Shown piece after piece: positions 10,972 to 23,371 of a DNA stretch of 64,000 bases. A program made the translations under genes and the position numbers. Within the stretch, counting starts at the first letter, position 1; every line of letters starts with the position of its first letter. The stretch is taken from the NCBI GenBank assembly GCA_024704175.1, contig CP085629.1, positions 7,367,501-7,431,500 of the forward strand, written 5' to 3'. The notes beneath the pieces were generated by a model. That model saw nothing but the letters and a program-made list of their open reading frames with translations. It did no database searches and was not told where the DNA came from. This DNA comes from Paenibacillus sp. P25 (GTDB lineage: Bacteria > Bacillota > Bacilli > Paenibacillales > NBRC-103111).

Positions 10972-12267
10972 ATGATCGATCGTTATACAAGACCCGAAAT
11001 GGGCCGGATTTGGACGGAGGAAAACAAATTCAAGGCATGGCTTGAGGTGGAGATCCTCTCCTGCGAGGCTTGGTCCGAGCTTGGCGTCATCCCGAAGGAA
11101 GACGTAGTGGAACTGCGGAAGAACGCAGGCTTCAACATTGACCGGATCTACGAAATCGAGCAGGAAACCCGCCACGACGTGATCGCCTTTACCCGTGCGG
11201 TCTCCGAAACGCTGGGCGAAGAGCGCAAGTGGGTGCATTACGGGCTCACGTCGACCGACGTGGTGGACACGGCGCTCGGCTATCTGCTAAAGCAGGCGAA
11301 TGAAATTTTGGAGAAGGACCTGCTGAATTTTATCGAGATTCTTAAAGGCAAAGCGATTGCTTATAAAGATACGCCGATGATGGGGCGGACACACGGGGTT
11401 CATGCGGAGCCGACGACGTTCGGTCTGAAAATGGCGCTCTGGTACGAGGAAATGAAGCGCAACCTGGAGCGCTTCCGGTTCGCGGCGGACGGTGTGCAGT
11501 ACGGCAAAATCTCCGGTGCGGTGGGCACCTACGCCAACATCGATCCGTTCGTGGAGTCGTACGTCTGCTCCAAGCTCGGCACGAAGCCGGCACCGATCTC
11601 GACGCAAACGCTGCAGCGCGACCGCCACGCCGAGTACATGGCGACGCTGGCACTGATCGCCACCTCGCTCGACAAGTTCGCGACGGAAATCCGCGCGCTG
11701 CAGAAGAGCGAGTTCCGCGAAGTGGAGGAGCCGTTCGCGAAGGGCCAGAAGGGCTCGTCGGCGATGCCTCACAAGCGCAACCCGATCGGCTGCGAAAGCA
11801 TCTCGGGCCTGGCCCGCGTCATCCGCGGCCACATGCTGTCGGCCTACGAGAATGTGCCGCTGTGGCACGAACGCGATATCTCGCATTCCTCGGTCGAGCG
11901 GATCATTTTGCCGGATGCGACGATCCTGCTGAACTACATGCTGAACCGTCTGGGCAACATCATTAAGAACCTGACGGTATTCCCGGAAAATATGAAGCGC
12001 AACATGCAAAGCACCTACGGCGTACCGTTCTCCGGCCGCGTGATGACAAAGCTGATCGACAAAGGCTTCAGCCGCGAGAAGGCATACGATACGGTACAGC
12101 CTCGTGCGATGGAAGCGTGGGAGACGCAGCGCTCTTTCCGCGAAATTGTGGAGAATACCCCGGAAATCCGGGAATACCTCAGTTTGGAAGAGATCGACGA
12201 TGCCTTCAATCCGAGCTGGCATTTGAAGCATGTGGATACGATTTTCGAGCGTCTTGGCTTGAAATAA
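10972..12267 (+). CDS. purB: adenylosuccinate lyase
   Basis: 431 residues, intact. It cleaves SAICAR to AICAR plus fumarate, and adenylosuccinate to AMP plus fumarate. Family motifs: HYGLTSTDVVDTA, GRTHGVHAEPTTFG, and the signature loop KGSSAMPHKRNPIGCESI (about residues 261-278) with the catalytic Ser in the flexible loop. GGAGG lies 8-9 nt before the ATG at 10972. It is separated from purK by 75 nt without any terminator. Confidence 0.97.
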   Translation: MIDRYTRPEMGRIWTEENKFKAWLEVEILSCEAWSELGVIPKEDVVELRKNAGFNIDRIYEIEQETRHDVIAFTRAVSETLGEERKWVHYGLTSTDVVDTALGYLLKQANEILEKDLLNFIEILKGKAIAYKDTPMMGRTHGVHAEPTTFGLKMALWYEEMKRNLERFRFAADGVQYGKISGAVGTYANIDPFVESYVCSKLGTKPAPISTQTLQRDRHAEYMATLALIATSLDKFATEIRALQKSEFREVEEPFAKGQKGSSAMPHKRNPIGCESISGLARVIRGHMLSAYENVPLWHERDISHSSVERIILPDATILLNYMLNRLGNIIKNLTVFPENMKRNMQSTYGVPFSGRVMTKLIDKGFSREKAYDTVQPRAMEAWETQRSFREIVENTPEIREYLSLEEIDDAFNPSWHLKHVDTIFERLGLK

Positions 12268-12289
12268 GGGGTAAAAGGAGAGGAAAACC

Positions 12290-13184
12290 ATGAGCGGAAC
12301 GACGACCACTGCCATATCGACCGCAGAGCCGTTTGTAAAAGCGCCATTGCTGTACAAAGGCAAGGTTCGCGAGCTGTACGACCTGGGGGAGCATTACCTG
12401 ATCGCGGTAACCGACCGGATCTCGGCCTTCGACTGGGTGCTCAGTCCGGCCGTACCGGATAAGGGCAATGTGCTGAACGGCCTCAGCAAGTTTTGGTTTG
12501 AGCGAACGAAGCATTTGATCCCGAATCACCTGGTGCACGGGAACGTGGATCGGCTCGGCGATGTGGTTACGGACCGGGAGATCATGAAGGACCGTTTCAT
12601 GGTTACGAAGAAGGCGGAGCGCATCGATATCGAGTGCGTGGTCCGCGGGTACATCACCGGCGGCGGCTGGCGGCAGTACCAGAACACCGGCGAAATCAAC
12701 GGGCATAAGTTTGCCTGCCGGGATGCGCAAAAACGAGCGTTTCCCGCGACCGATCTTCACGCCTGCGGCGAAGAACGACGTCGGGCATGACGAGGACATC
12801 TCGATCGAGCGGATGAAGGAGCTCGTCGGCGCGGAGCTGACGGCGAAGCTGGAAGCGAAGAGCATCGAGCTGTACGAATTCGCCCGCGCGTTCTGCGAGG
12901 AGCGGGGCATTATTTTGGCCGATACGAAGTTTGAGTTCGGGCTGATTGACGGCGAGCTGATTTTGATCGATGAAATCTTCACGCCGGATTCGTCGCGGTT
13001 CTGGGCGAAGGAAAAGTACGAACTCGACATCGAGATCGACGGGATGGACAAGGAGCCGGTCAGAACCTATCTGTCCAGTACCGGTTGGGACAAGAACAGC
13101 GAGCCTGACCCGGCGCCGGCAGACGTGGTGGAAGAGACATCGCGGCGGTACCGCGATATTTATAACCGTTTGGTGCAGGGGTAG
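12290..13184 (+). CDS. purC: SAICAR synthetase, one frameshift
   Basis: Corrected length is 297 residues. The enzyme condenses CAIR with aspartate using ATP. Motifs seen: LLYKGKVRELYDLG (nucleotide loop), TDRISAFDWVL, IECVVRGYITGGGWR, and after the break RFPRPIFTPAAKNDVGHDE, DTKFEFGL and DEIFTPDSSRFW. The break is at 12710-12712, where one T of TTT is extra. The corrected reading is GHKLPAGMRKNERF. The length and motifs match the longer PurC type that begins near residue 20 of the fold. A 143-nt spacer of no obvious content separates it from purS. Confidence 0.93.
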
Positions 13185-13327
13185 CGGCCTTCTATGAACG
13201 GATTAAGATAACGAATTTCAGGACTTATTTTTGGAAAATAGGCACGAATGAGACAAGGGCGGAAGAACGGGAGACCGGGCCGCATCTTTGCAGGGTGAAC
13301 CCACACTTTTAGGAGGTACTTATTCCG

Positions 13328-13588
13328 ATGTTAAAAGCGACCGTGTATGTGACGATTAAGCAAAGCGTTCTCGATGTGCAGGGCACGGCGGTGCAGGGCG
13401 CACTGCATTCGATGGGATTTGACGAGGTGGAGAAGGTCCGGATCGGCAAGTATATGGAGCTTGAACTGAATACGGACGATGTCGCAGCGGCGGAAGAGCG
13501 TGTGAAAGCGATGTGTGAGAAGTCGCTGGCCAACACGGTGATCGAGGACTACCGGTACGAGCTCCATCAAACCGAAGTGAAGCGTTAA
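13328..13588 (+). CDS. purS: FGAM synthase subunit PurS
   Basis: 86 residues, the small subunit of the three-part PurSQL formylglycinamidine synthase of Gram-positive bacteria. It holds PurQ and PurL together and helps shuttle ammonia. The start region MLKATVYVTIKQSVLDVQGT and the DEVEKVRIGKYMEL segment are typical. AGGAGG lies 9-10 nt upstream of the ATG. It is followed 61 nt later by purQ. Confidence 0.95.
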   Translation: MLKATVYVTIKQSVLDVQGTAVQGALHSMGFDEVEKVRIGKYMELELNTDDVAAAEERVKAMCEKSLANTVIEDYRYELHQTEVKR

Positions 13589-13649
13589 AAGCTTCATTCC
13601 GAGTTAATTTTGCGGGAAAGCCCGACTTATCCCAGGGAGGACAGAAGAA

Positions 13650-14322
13650 ATGAATTTCGCGGTACTGGTATTTCCCGGCTCCAACTGTGATATCGACTGC
13701 TACAAAGCGGTCGAGGATACGATTGGCCAGCCTGTAGATTACGTATGGCATACGGAGACGGATTTATCCAAGTATGATTGTATTCTCGTGCCGGGCGGCT
13801 TTTCCTACGGCGATTACCTCCAGCGCGGCGCGATCGCCCGGTTTGCTCCAGTGATGGGCGCCCTGAAGAAGGCGGCGGAGGAAGGCAAGTATGTGCTCGG
13901 GATCTGCAACGGATTCCAGATTCTGACGGAAGCGGGTCTGCTGCCTGGAGCGCTGATGCGCAACAACGGGCTTAAGTTTCGGCGCCACGCGGCGCTTCTG
14001 CAGGTGGAGAATGCGGCAACGCCTTTTACATCGGAATATAAGCAAGGGGAGCTCATCAACATTCCTATCGCACACGGCGAAGGCAATTACTTCTGTGACG
14101 ACGCGACGCTGGCGGAGTTGAAGGCGAACAACCAGATCGTGTTCCGTTATAAAGCGGGTGAGAATCCGAACGGCTCCGTCGAGGATATCGCGGGCATTTG
14201 TAACAAAACGGGCACCGTGCTCGGCATGATGCCGCACCCGGAGAGAGCGGTCAGCGAGCTGCTCGGCTCGGCGGACGGCAAGCGGATGTTTACATCGATT
14301 TTGAGCACGTGGAGGGAACGAC

Positions 14323-14345
<23 letters not shown>
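13650..14345 (+). CDS. purQ: FGAM synthase glutaminase subunit PurQ
   Basis: 231 residues, a class I glutamine amidotransferase. The nucleophile Cys sits in VLGICNGFQIL (about residue 87), and the His/Glu pair in MPHPERAV near the C-terminus. VFPGSNCDIDCYKA at the N-terminus is diagnostic of PurQ. It supplies ammonia to PurL. GGGAGGA precedes the ATG at 13650, and its 3' end overlaps the purL start by 23 nt. Confidence 0.97.
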
Positions 14346-16550
<2,205 letters not shown>

Positions 16551-16566
<16 letters not shown>

Positions 16567-18050
16567 AGGCTGACGGACAAGGACGTTCTCCCCGGCTCTG
16601 GACCGGAGATTTCTATAATGAAGGCGTAAATGCCCATGCGGGTCTGTTCGACAAGCTGGGCGAGGAGTGCGGTGTCTTCGGCGTGTTCGGTCATGCCGAT
16701 GCCGCCTCGCTCTCTTATTACGGTCTGCATGCCCTGCAGCACCGCGGGCAGGAAAGTGCAGGCATCTGCGTGTCCGACGGCCAAGAGTTCCGCTATCACC
16801 GCGGGATGGGACTGGTCAAGGAGGTTTTCAATCAGGACAACCTTCCGCAGATGACCGGCTCGACTTCGATCGCTCACGTCCGCTATTCGACTTCAGGCGA
16901 GAGCAAGCTGGCGAACGCGCAGCCGCTCGTCTTCAAGTACCGTGAAGGGGATCTGGCGATCGCCACGAACGGTAACCTGACGAACGCGCCGGAGATCAAG
17001 CGAGATCTGGAGAAGCAGGGCTCGATCTTCCAGACGACAAGCGATACGGAAGTGGTGGCGCATCTGATTGCGCGCTCCAAGCATGACGACATTGTGCTCG
17101 CCGTCAAGGAAGCGCCGCTGAAGGTCGAGGGCGCTTATGCCTTCCTGTTCATGACTCAGGACAAGCTGATTGCGGCCCGCGATCCGCACGGCCTTCGTCC
17201 GTTTGTGGCCGGACGGATGGGCAACGCCTGGCTGTTCGCATCCGAATCCTGTGCGTTCGATGCGGTAGGGGGCGCTTATTACCGCGATGTCGAGCCCGGC
17301 GAGCTGCTGGTGCTTGACATCAAAACCGGACGGGTGACGGAGGACCGGTTCTCGCCGATTAAGCGGCGCGCGATCTGCGCGATGGAATTTATTTATTTTG
17401 CCCGCCCCGACAGCGACGTGGATGCGGTGAACATCCATTCCGCCCGTAAGCGAATGGGCAAGCGACTGGCGATCGAATCGTTCGTCGATGCCGATGTCGT
17501 TACCGGCGTGCCGGACTCGAGCATTTCGGCTGCGATCGGTTTTGCCGAACAGACGGGGATCCCTTATGAGCTCGGGCTGATCAAAAATCGCTACACCGGA
17601 CGGACATTCATCCAACCGAGCCAGGAGCTGCGCGAGCAGGGCGTGAAGATGAAGCTGTCCGCCGTGCGCAGCATCGTTGACGGCAAGCGCGTCGTCATCA
17701 TCGACGACTCGATCGTGCGCGGCACGACCTCCCTGCGCATCGTCAACCTGCTCCGCGAAGCGGGAGCGAAGGAAGTGCATATGCGGATCAGCTCGCCGCC
17801 GTTCGCGAATCCGTGCTTCTACGGTATCGATACGCCGAGCCGCACGGAGCTGATTGCTTCGGTGAAGTCGGTGGAAGAAATCCGCAAGGCGATCAATGCG
17901 GACTCGCTGCATTTTCTGAGCAAGGAAGGGCTCTTGTCGGCGATCGGTCAGACGAATTCGGATGTCACCCGCGGCTACTGCACCGCCTGCTTCGACAACC
18001 GCTACCCGACGCCGGTACCCGATGAAGCCGCTCTGGGTCCGCGGCTGTGA
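16551..18050 (+). CDS. purF: amidophosphoribosyltransferase
   Basis: 499 residues, committing step PRPP plus glutamine to phosphoribosylamine. I prefer the ATG at 16551 to the in-frame ATG at 16533 because GGAAGGA precedes it. The N-terminal nucleophile is the Cys of GEECGVFGVFGHAD, which must be exposed by removing a propeptide of about 40 residues. That is longer than the Bacillus subtilis leader. The PRPP-binding motif VVIIDDSIVRGTTS is at about residue 381. Further Cys residues (for example CAMEFIYF and YCTACFDNRYP) fit the 4Fe-4S-containing Bacillus-type enzyme. It overlaps the purL end by 16 nt. Confidence 0.97.
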
Positions 18051-18075
18051 TTAACCCCTACAAGGAGGAACGAAC

Positions 18076-19116
18076 GTGTCCGATGCATATAAACAAGCCG
18101 GCGTAGACATCGCCGCAGGCAATGAAGCCGTGGAACGCATGAAGAAGCATGTCAAGAGGACATTCCGCCCCGAGGTGCTCACCGATCTGGGCGGCTTCGG
18201 CGCGCTGTTCGGCTTAAACAAAGATAAATACGAGGAGCCGGTGCTTGTATCCGGTACCGACGGCGTCGGGACGAAGCTGAAGATCGCATTCGCGATGGAT
18301 AAGCACGATACGATCGGCATCGACGCCGTGGCGATGTGCGTAAACGATGTGGTCGTGCAGGGTGCGGAGCCGCTCTTTTTCCTCGACTATCTGGCCTGTG
18401 ACCGGGTCATTCCGGAGAAAATCGAAGCGATCATCAAAGGCATCAGCGACGGTCGCGTGCAGGCGGGCCGCGCCCTCATCGGCGGCGAAACGGCGGAAAT
18501 GCCGGGCATGTACAGCGAAGGCGAGTACGATATCGCCGGCTTCAACGTGGCCATCGTCGACAAGAAGAAAATCATCGACGGCTCCAAGATCCAACCGGGA
18601 GACGTCGTTCTCGGTCTTGCGTCGAGCGGCGTGCACAGCAACGGCTTTTCGCTAGTCCGCAAGCTGCTGCTTGAGAATAAAGGCTACAAGCTCCAGGATG
18701 AAGTAGCGGAGCTGGGGGGCAAGCTGGGCGACGTGCTGCTTACCCCGACGAAGATTTATGTGAAACCGATTCTCGCGGCTCTGGAGCAGGTTCAAATCAA
18801 AGGCATGGCCCACATTACGGGCGGCGGCTTCCTGGAGAACATTCCGCGCGTGCTGCCTGAGGGTGTGAATGTGGAGATCGACTACGGCTCCTGGCCGATT
18901 CTGCCGATTTTCCAGCTCATGCAGCGGGAAGGGTCGATCAGCAACAACGACATGTTCCGTACCTTCAATATGGGGATCGGCATGGTCGTGATCGTACCCG
19001 AGGACCAGGCGGAAGCAGCGAAGCAGGTGTTCGAGCAGCATGGGGAAAAGGCTTATACGCTCGGCCGCGTCACGGCAGGCTCGCGCCAAGTGACGTTCAA
19101 CGGGGCGATCGTATGA
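18076..19116 (+). CDS. purM: phosphoribosylaminoimidazole synthetase (AIR synthase)
   Basis: 346 residues, intact, cyclising FGAM to AIR with ATP. It starts at a GTG (18076) with AAGGAGG 8 nt upstream. Motifs: VSGTDGVGTKLKIAF, IGIDAVAMCVNDVVVQGAEP, LIGGETAEMPGMY and HITGGGFLENIPR. Its stop overlaps the start of purN (ATGA at 19113). Confidence 0.97.
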   Translation: MSDAYKQAGVDIAAGNEAVERMKKHVKRTFRPEVLTDLGGFGALFGLNKDKYEEPVLVSGTDGVGTKLKIAFAMDKHDTIGIDAVAMCVNDVVVQGAEPLFFLDYLACDRVIPEKIEAIIKGISDGRVQAGRALIGGETAEMPGMYSEGEYDIAGFNVAIVDKKKIIDGSKIQPGDVVLGLASSGVHSNGFSLVRKLLLENKGYKLQDEVAELGGKLGDVLLTPTKIYVKPILAALEQVQIKGMAHITGGGFLENIPRVLPEGVNVEIDYGSWPILPIFQLMQREGSISNNDMFRTFNMGIGMVVIVPEDQAEAAKQVFEQHGEKAYTLGRVTAGSRQVTFNGAIV

Positions 19117-19747
19117 GAAAGGAGCCGTTACGCATCGCCGTGTTCGCTTCCGGCGGCTGGAAGCAACTTTCAAGCGATCGTGAACGCGGTGAAGGCAGGC
19201 AGGCTCGATGCTCGCATCGAGCTTTTGGTTTGCGACCGGCCGCAGGCCAAGGTCGTAGAACGGGCGCAGACGGCCGGGGTGCCGGTGTATACGTTCCGCC
19301 CGAAGGAATATCCGAGCCGCGAAGCCTACGAACAGGAAATTCTCGTACGGTCATGCGGGAGAAGGACATCGACCTCGTCGTGCTGGCCGGGTACATGCGG
19401 ATTTTGACCCCTGTACTGGTCGACGCTTATTGGGGAAGAATGATCAATATTCACCCTTCGCCGCTGCCTTCCTTTCCGGGGCTGCATGCCGTCCGGCAGG
19501 CACTGGAGCACGGCGTGAAGGTGACCGGTGTGACGGTGCATCTGGTGGACGGGGGCTGGACAGCGGGCCGATTCTGGCGCAGCGGGCCCTTGACATTCGC
19601 CCGGAGGATACCGAAGAAACGCTGAGCGAACGCATTCATCCGATAGAGCATGAATTGTACCCGCAGGTGATTCAAGATATTGCAGCGGGGAACATCGATT
19701 TAGACCGTATTGCCAACAACAAACCGAAGGATGGGATCCAATCATGA
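19113..19747 (+). CDS. purN: phosphoribosylglycinamide formyltransferase, three frameshifts
   Basis: Corrected length is 211 residues. It transfers the formyl group of 10-formyl-THF to GAR. Pieces are spread over three frames: RIAVFASGG, then SNFQAIVNAVKAGRLDARIE with ELLVCDRPQAKVVERAQ, then REKDIDLVVLAGYMRILTP with the catalytic stretch INIHPSPLPSFPG (Asn, His), HLVDGG, then LDSGPILAQRALDIRPEDT to the end. Shifts: one extra base near 19161 (GGAAGCAAC), one missing near 19350 (CGGTCATGC), one missing near 19558 (GGGGGCTGG should read GGCCTGG). A Trp appears where the family has Gly in SGGGSNFQA, so a substitution error at the first break is also possible. It sits in the normal operon place between purM and purV. 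Confidence 0.9.
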
Positions 19748-20930
19748 GCCAGACGAAAAACGGCACGGACGTGCTGGAGCTGCGTTACGGCATGAATCCG
19801 CATCAAAAGCAAGCGAAAATCTATACCGAAGGCGAGTCGCCGATCAAGGTGCTGAACGGGGATCCGGGCTTTATCAACCTGCTGGATGCTCTGAACGGTT
19901 TCCAGCTTGCCCGCGAGCTGCGCCGCGCTACCGGTCTTCCGGGCGCGGCTTCGTTCAAACACGTAAGCCCGGCCGGTGCCGCCGTCGCTACTCCTTTGAA
20001 CGATACCCTGAAAAAGCTTACTTCGTAGAAGGCCTCGAGCTGTCTCCGCTGGCCACCGCCTATGCCCGTGCCCGCGGCGCGGACCGGATGTCCTCCTTCG
20101 GCGATGCCGCGGCGCTTAGCGACGTGGTGGATGCTTCCACAGCGCAGTCGCTGAAGCGCGAGGTATCCGATCTGGTTGTGGCTCCAGGTTACACTGACGA
20201 GGCGCTCGCGATCCTGAAGGCGAAGAAGAACGGCGGCTACCTCATCCTGCAAATCGATCCGGACTATGTCCCGAATCCGGTGGAAACCCGCACGCTGTTC
20301 GGCCTTACGCTGCAGCAAGAACGCAATGATGCGGTGATCGACGCTTCCGCACTGGACAAAATCGTTACCGAAAATAAAGATTTGCCCGAAAGCGCCAAGA
20401 GAGACCTGCTTATCGCGCTTGTAACGCTGAAATATACACAGTCCAACTCCATCTGCTACACCCTGGACGGACAAACGATCGGCATCGGCGCCGGGCAGCA
20501 GTCCCGGATTCACTGTACGCGCCTCGCCGGCGACAAAGCGGACCGCTGGTTCCTCAGACAGCATCCGACGGCGCTGAACATGAAATTCCGCCAAGGGCTC
20601 TCCCGCGCCGAGCAGAACAACGCTATCGACCTGTGGCTCGAAGAGGAGCTAACGCCGGTGGAACAGGTCGCTTGGGAAGCCTGCTTCGACGAAGTACCCG
20701 CCCGCCTGTCGCGCGAAGAGAAGCGGGAATGGCTGAACAAGCTGCAGGGCGTATCCTACGGCTCCGACGCTTTCCTGCCGTTCCGCGACAACCTGGACCG
20801 TGCCAGCCGCAGCGGCGTGAAATACGTCGTTCAAGCCGGAAGCTCCATGCGTGACGAGGAAGTCGTCAAAGCCGCGAACGATTACGGCATGGTGATGGCT
20901 TACTCCGGCGTTCGTTTGTTCCACCACTAA
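19744..20930 (+). CDS. purV: single-domain AICAR formyltransferase, one frameshift
   Basis: Corrected length is 395 residues. This is the formyltransferase half of PurH only: it formylates AICAR to FAICAR. The protein begins LELRYGMNPHQKQAKIY and carries the catalytic SFKHVSPAGAAV (Lys-His pair), DRMSSFGDAAALSDVV, YTQSNSICYTLDGQ and IGIGAGQQSRIHCTRLAG. The N-terminal IMP cyclohydrolase (MGS-like) domain of ordinary PurH, about 190 residues, is absent. The next gene supplies a different cyclohydrolase. The break is at 20011-20015 (A5 should be A6), giving NDTLKKAYFVEGLELSPLA. The start overlaps the purN stop. Symbol purV follows usage for the stand-alone AICAR transformylase domain. Confidence 0.9.
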
Positions 20931-20958
20931 TCCGTTATTCCTTGGAGGGAAACCGACC

Positions 20959-21690
20959 GTGACTACGAGAAGAGCCGTTCAGGCGGATCAATATTTAAAC
21001 ACCTTGCAAAATAATGCCTACCCGGGACGGGGGATCGTTATCGGCCTGACGCCGGACGGATTGAGGCTCGTTCAAGTGTATTGGATCATGGGACGCAGCG
21101 AGAACAGCCGCAACCGCGTATTTATTCAGGAAGAGAACGGCTTTGTCCGTACGGAAGCCAAAGACCCGGCCAAATTGACGGATCCCTCGCTTATCATTTA
21201 CTATCCGGTGAGGCATGTAAATGGCGCTCACATCGTGACGAACGGCGACCAAACCGATACGATTTATGAAGCGCTGCAGGCGGGCGGCTCCTTTGAAGCA
21301 GCGCTTGCTGCCCGGACATACGAGCCGGATGCGCCCAACTTTACGCCGCGTATCAGCGGGCTAGTGGACCTGAAGGACGGCCAATTCGCGTATAAGCTGT
21401 CCATTCTGAAATCGAGCGGCAACACGGAAGACCAGACGCTGCGCCATACGTACACCTATGAAAAAGCGCTGCCCGGCTTCGGCCACTGCATTCATACGTA
21501 TCAAGGGGACGGCAATCCGCTTCCTTCCTTCCAAGGGGAACCGGCTCTTGTACCGCTCATGAATGATATTCAATCGATTGCGGACACGTACTGGAAAGTG
21601 CTGAACGAGGAGAACAAGATCTCGCTGCTTGTTAAAACGATTGAGATCGAAAGCGGCGAAACCGAGCTGCTGGTTGTGAACAAGGAATAG
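20959..21690 (+). CDS. purO: PurO-type IMP cyclohydrolase
   Basis: 243 residues, intact, GTG start at 20959 with TTGGAGGG upstream. The N-terminal region NAYPGRGIVIGLTPDG, VQVYWIMGRSENSRNRVF and YPVRHVNG match the archaeal-type IMP cyclohydrolase family (PurO, IMP_cyclohyd). That family closes the purine ring of FAICAR to IMP and is unrelated to the PurH N-terminal domain. Its position directly after a PurH lacking that domain makes the role convincing: PurV and PurO together replace PurH. Family membership is from recognised motifs, and activity is inferred. Confidence 0.9.
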   Translation: MTTRRAVQADQYLNTLQNNAYPGRGIVIGLTPDGLRLVQVYWIMGRSENSRNRVFIQEENGFVRTEAKDPAKLTDPSLIIYYPVRHVNGAHIVTNGDQTDTIYEALQAGGSFEAALAARTYEPDAPNFTPRISGLVDLKDGQFAYKLSILKSSGNTEDQTLRHTYTYEKALPGFGHCIHTYQGDGNPLPSFQGEPALVPLMNDIQSIADTYWKVLNEENKISLLVKTIEIESGETELLVVNKE

Positions 21691-21703
21691 GGGGCGTAAC
21701 GAC

Positions 21704-22963
21704 GTGCGGATATTGGTAGTTGGCGGCGGCGGCCGCGAGCATGCGATTTGCTGGGCGCTGAAGAAAAGCCCGAAAGTAAGCGAGCTGTACTGCGCTCCGG
21801 GCAACGGCGGGATTGCTGAAATCGCCGAATGTGTGCCGATCCAGGTGAATCAGTTCGAGGAAATCGCGCAGTTTGCATGCGACAATGAAATCGATCTGGT
21901 CGTGATTGGGCCGGATGATCCGCTGGCGGAAGGCATCGTGGACCATTTGGAGGCGAAGCAGATTACGGTGTTCGGGCCGCGGGCAGATGCAGCCGAAATC
22001 GAGGGAAGCAAAGTATTTACGAAGAATCTGCTGAGGAAATATAATATCCCGACCGCGGCTTACGAGTCGTTCAAACATTACGAGGATGCGCGCGCTTATT
22101 TGTCGAAGCTGCAGCCGCCTTATGTTATCAAAGCGGACGGGCTTGCCGCAGGGAAGGGTGTCATCATCGCCCAAACCCTGGAGGAAGCGGAAAAAGCGCT
22201 GCATGACATTATGGTAGCCAAGGTATTCGGGGAGTCCGGTAACCAAGTGGTCATTGAGGAATTCCTGACCGGACAGGAAATGTCGATTCTTTCCTTCGTG
22301 GATGGAGAAACCGTTCGGCCGATGGTTCCGGCACAGGACCATAAACCCGTATTTGACGGCGATCAAGGCCCGAATACGGGAGGAATGGGGACGTACACGC
22401 CGCTTCCGCACATTCCGCAGTCGGTCATCGACGAGGCAATCGAAACGATCATCAAGCCGACAGCCCGCGCGATGGTGGCGGAAGGCCGCCCGTTCCGCGG
22501 CGTCCTGTTCGCCGGTCTGATGCTGACGCCAAGCGGTCCGAAGACGATCGAATTCAATGCCCGGTTCGGCGATCCGGAGACCCAGGTTGTTCTGCCACGG
22601 CTGAAGACGGATCTGCTGGACATTTTCCTCGCAACCGTGAACGGCCGTTTGAACCAGATGGATATTCAGTGGAGCGATGAGGCGGCGGTCTGCGTCATCC
22701 TGGCTTCAGAAGGATATCCGGGTCCGTACCCGAAAGGACTCCCGATCGAAGGGCTGGACGCCGTTCAGGATTCGATCGTGTTCCATGCCGGAACGGCGAA
22801 GAAGGACGGCGCGATCGTCACGAACGGGGGCCGCGTGCTCGGCGTTACGGCACTCGGGAAGGACATCGCCGAAGCAAGAGCCAAGGCGTATGCGGATGCG
22901 GATCGCATTCGTTTCCAAGGCAAGCATTACCGCACGGATATCGCGAAAAAAGCGCTGGTTTAG
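21704..22963 (+). CDS. purD: phosphoribosylamine-glycine ligase
   Basis: 419 residues, intact, last gene of the operon. An ATP-grasp enzyme joining phosphoribosylamine and glycine. It starts at a GTG with AGGGGG upstream. Motifs: ILVVGGGGREHAICWAL, VIKADGLAAGKGVIIA, QDHKPVFDGDQGPNTGGMG and IEFNARFGDPETQVVLPRL. A terminator follows 10 nt after the stop. Confidence 0.97.
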   Translation: MRILVVGGGGREHAICWALKKSPKVSELYCAPGNGGIAEIAECVPIQVNQFEEIAQFACDNEIDLVVIGPDDPLAEGIVDHLEAKQITVFGPRADAAEIEGSKVFTKNLLRKYNIPTAAYESFKHYEDARAYLSKLQPPYVIKADGLAAGKGVIIAQTLEEAEKALHDIMVAKVFGESGNQVVIEEFLTGQEMSILSFVDGETVRPMVPAQDHKPVFDGDQGPNTGGMGTYTPLPHIPQSVIDEAIETIIKPTARAMVAEGRPFRGVLFAGLMLTPSGPKTIEFNARFGDPETQVVLPRLKTDLLDIFLATVNGRLNQMDIQWSDEAAVCVILASEGYPGPYPKGLPIEGLDAVQDSIVFHAGTAKKDGAIVTNGGRVLGVTALGKDIAEARAKAYADADRIRFQGKHYRTDIAKKALV

Positions 22964-22973
22964 AGGGATGGAT

Positions 22974-23013
22974 CGGAAGTCATCTGCAGGATGCAGGGGG
23001 CTTCCGTTTTTTT
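22974..23013 (+). terminator. purine operon terminator
   Basis: CGGAAG (22974-22979) pairs with CTTCCG (23001-23006), followed by a T8 tract. It lies directly after purD and closes the operon. Confidence 0.85.
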
Positions 23014-23062
23014 ATTGTTATAACATCAGACTCTTTATGTTTCGCTAAATCCGGTCTGGCAT

Positions 23063-23218
23063 CTATGAAGAGATTCCGATAAGGATTATTTTCTCCCAGT
23101 CGCCTTTTACGGTGATCCGGTCCCAGGCCTTGTAGACGAAGAAGGCGGCGAAGCCTGCGACCAGCAGCAGGAATACGGGCGACCAATAATGATGAAAAAG
23201 ATGAGAAAATGCACGCAT
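23063..23218 (-). CDS. small single-pass membrane protein, 51 aa
   Basis: Found by direct reading; it is shorter than usual gene-calling cut-offs. The ATG at 23218 is preceded by AAAGGAG with good spacing. The protein starts MRAFSHLFHHYWS, has a hydrophobic helix PVFLLLVAGFAAFFVY (residues 14-29) and ends KAWDRITVKGDWEKIILIGI-SS. The pattern of N-terminal His/aromatic cluster, one helix and short basic tail suggests a small membrane-bound peptide. No function can be given. It is convergent with purD. Confidence 0.55.
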   Translation of the reverse strand: MRAFSHLFHHYWSPVFLLLVAGFAAFFVYKAWDRITVKGDWEKIILIGISS

Positions 23219-23371
23219 TGACGGACACGCTCCTTTCCCTTAAGATGCCCTAAAAACGCTTCACCTATGACCGCAAGCTCCGGGCTTTCCCAGCATAAAG
23301 ACGGAGCAAGGAATGCAAAATAGAATGGGCTTAAAACCCCGACATTCTATTCTCCAGGGAGGATTCACGCC

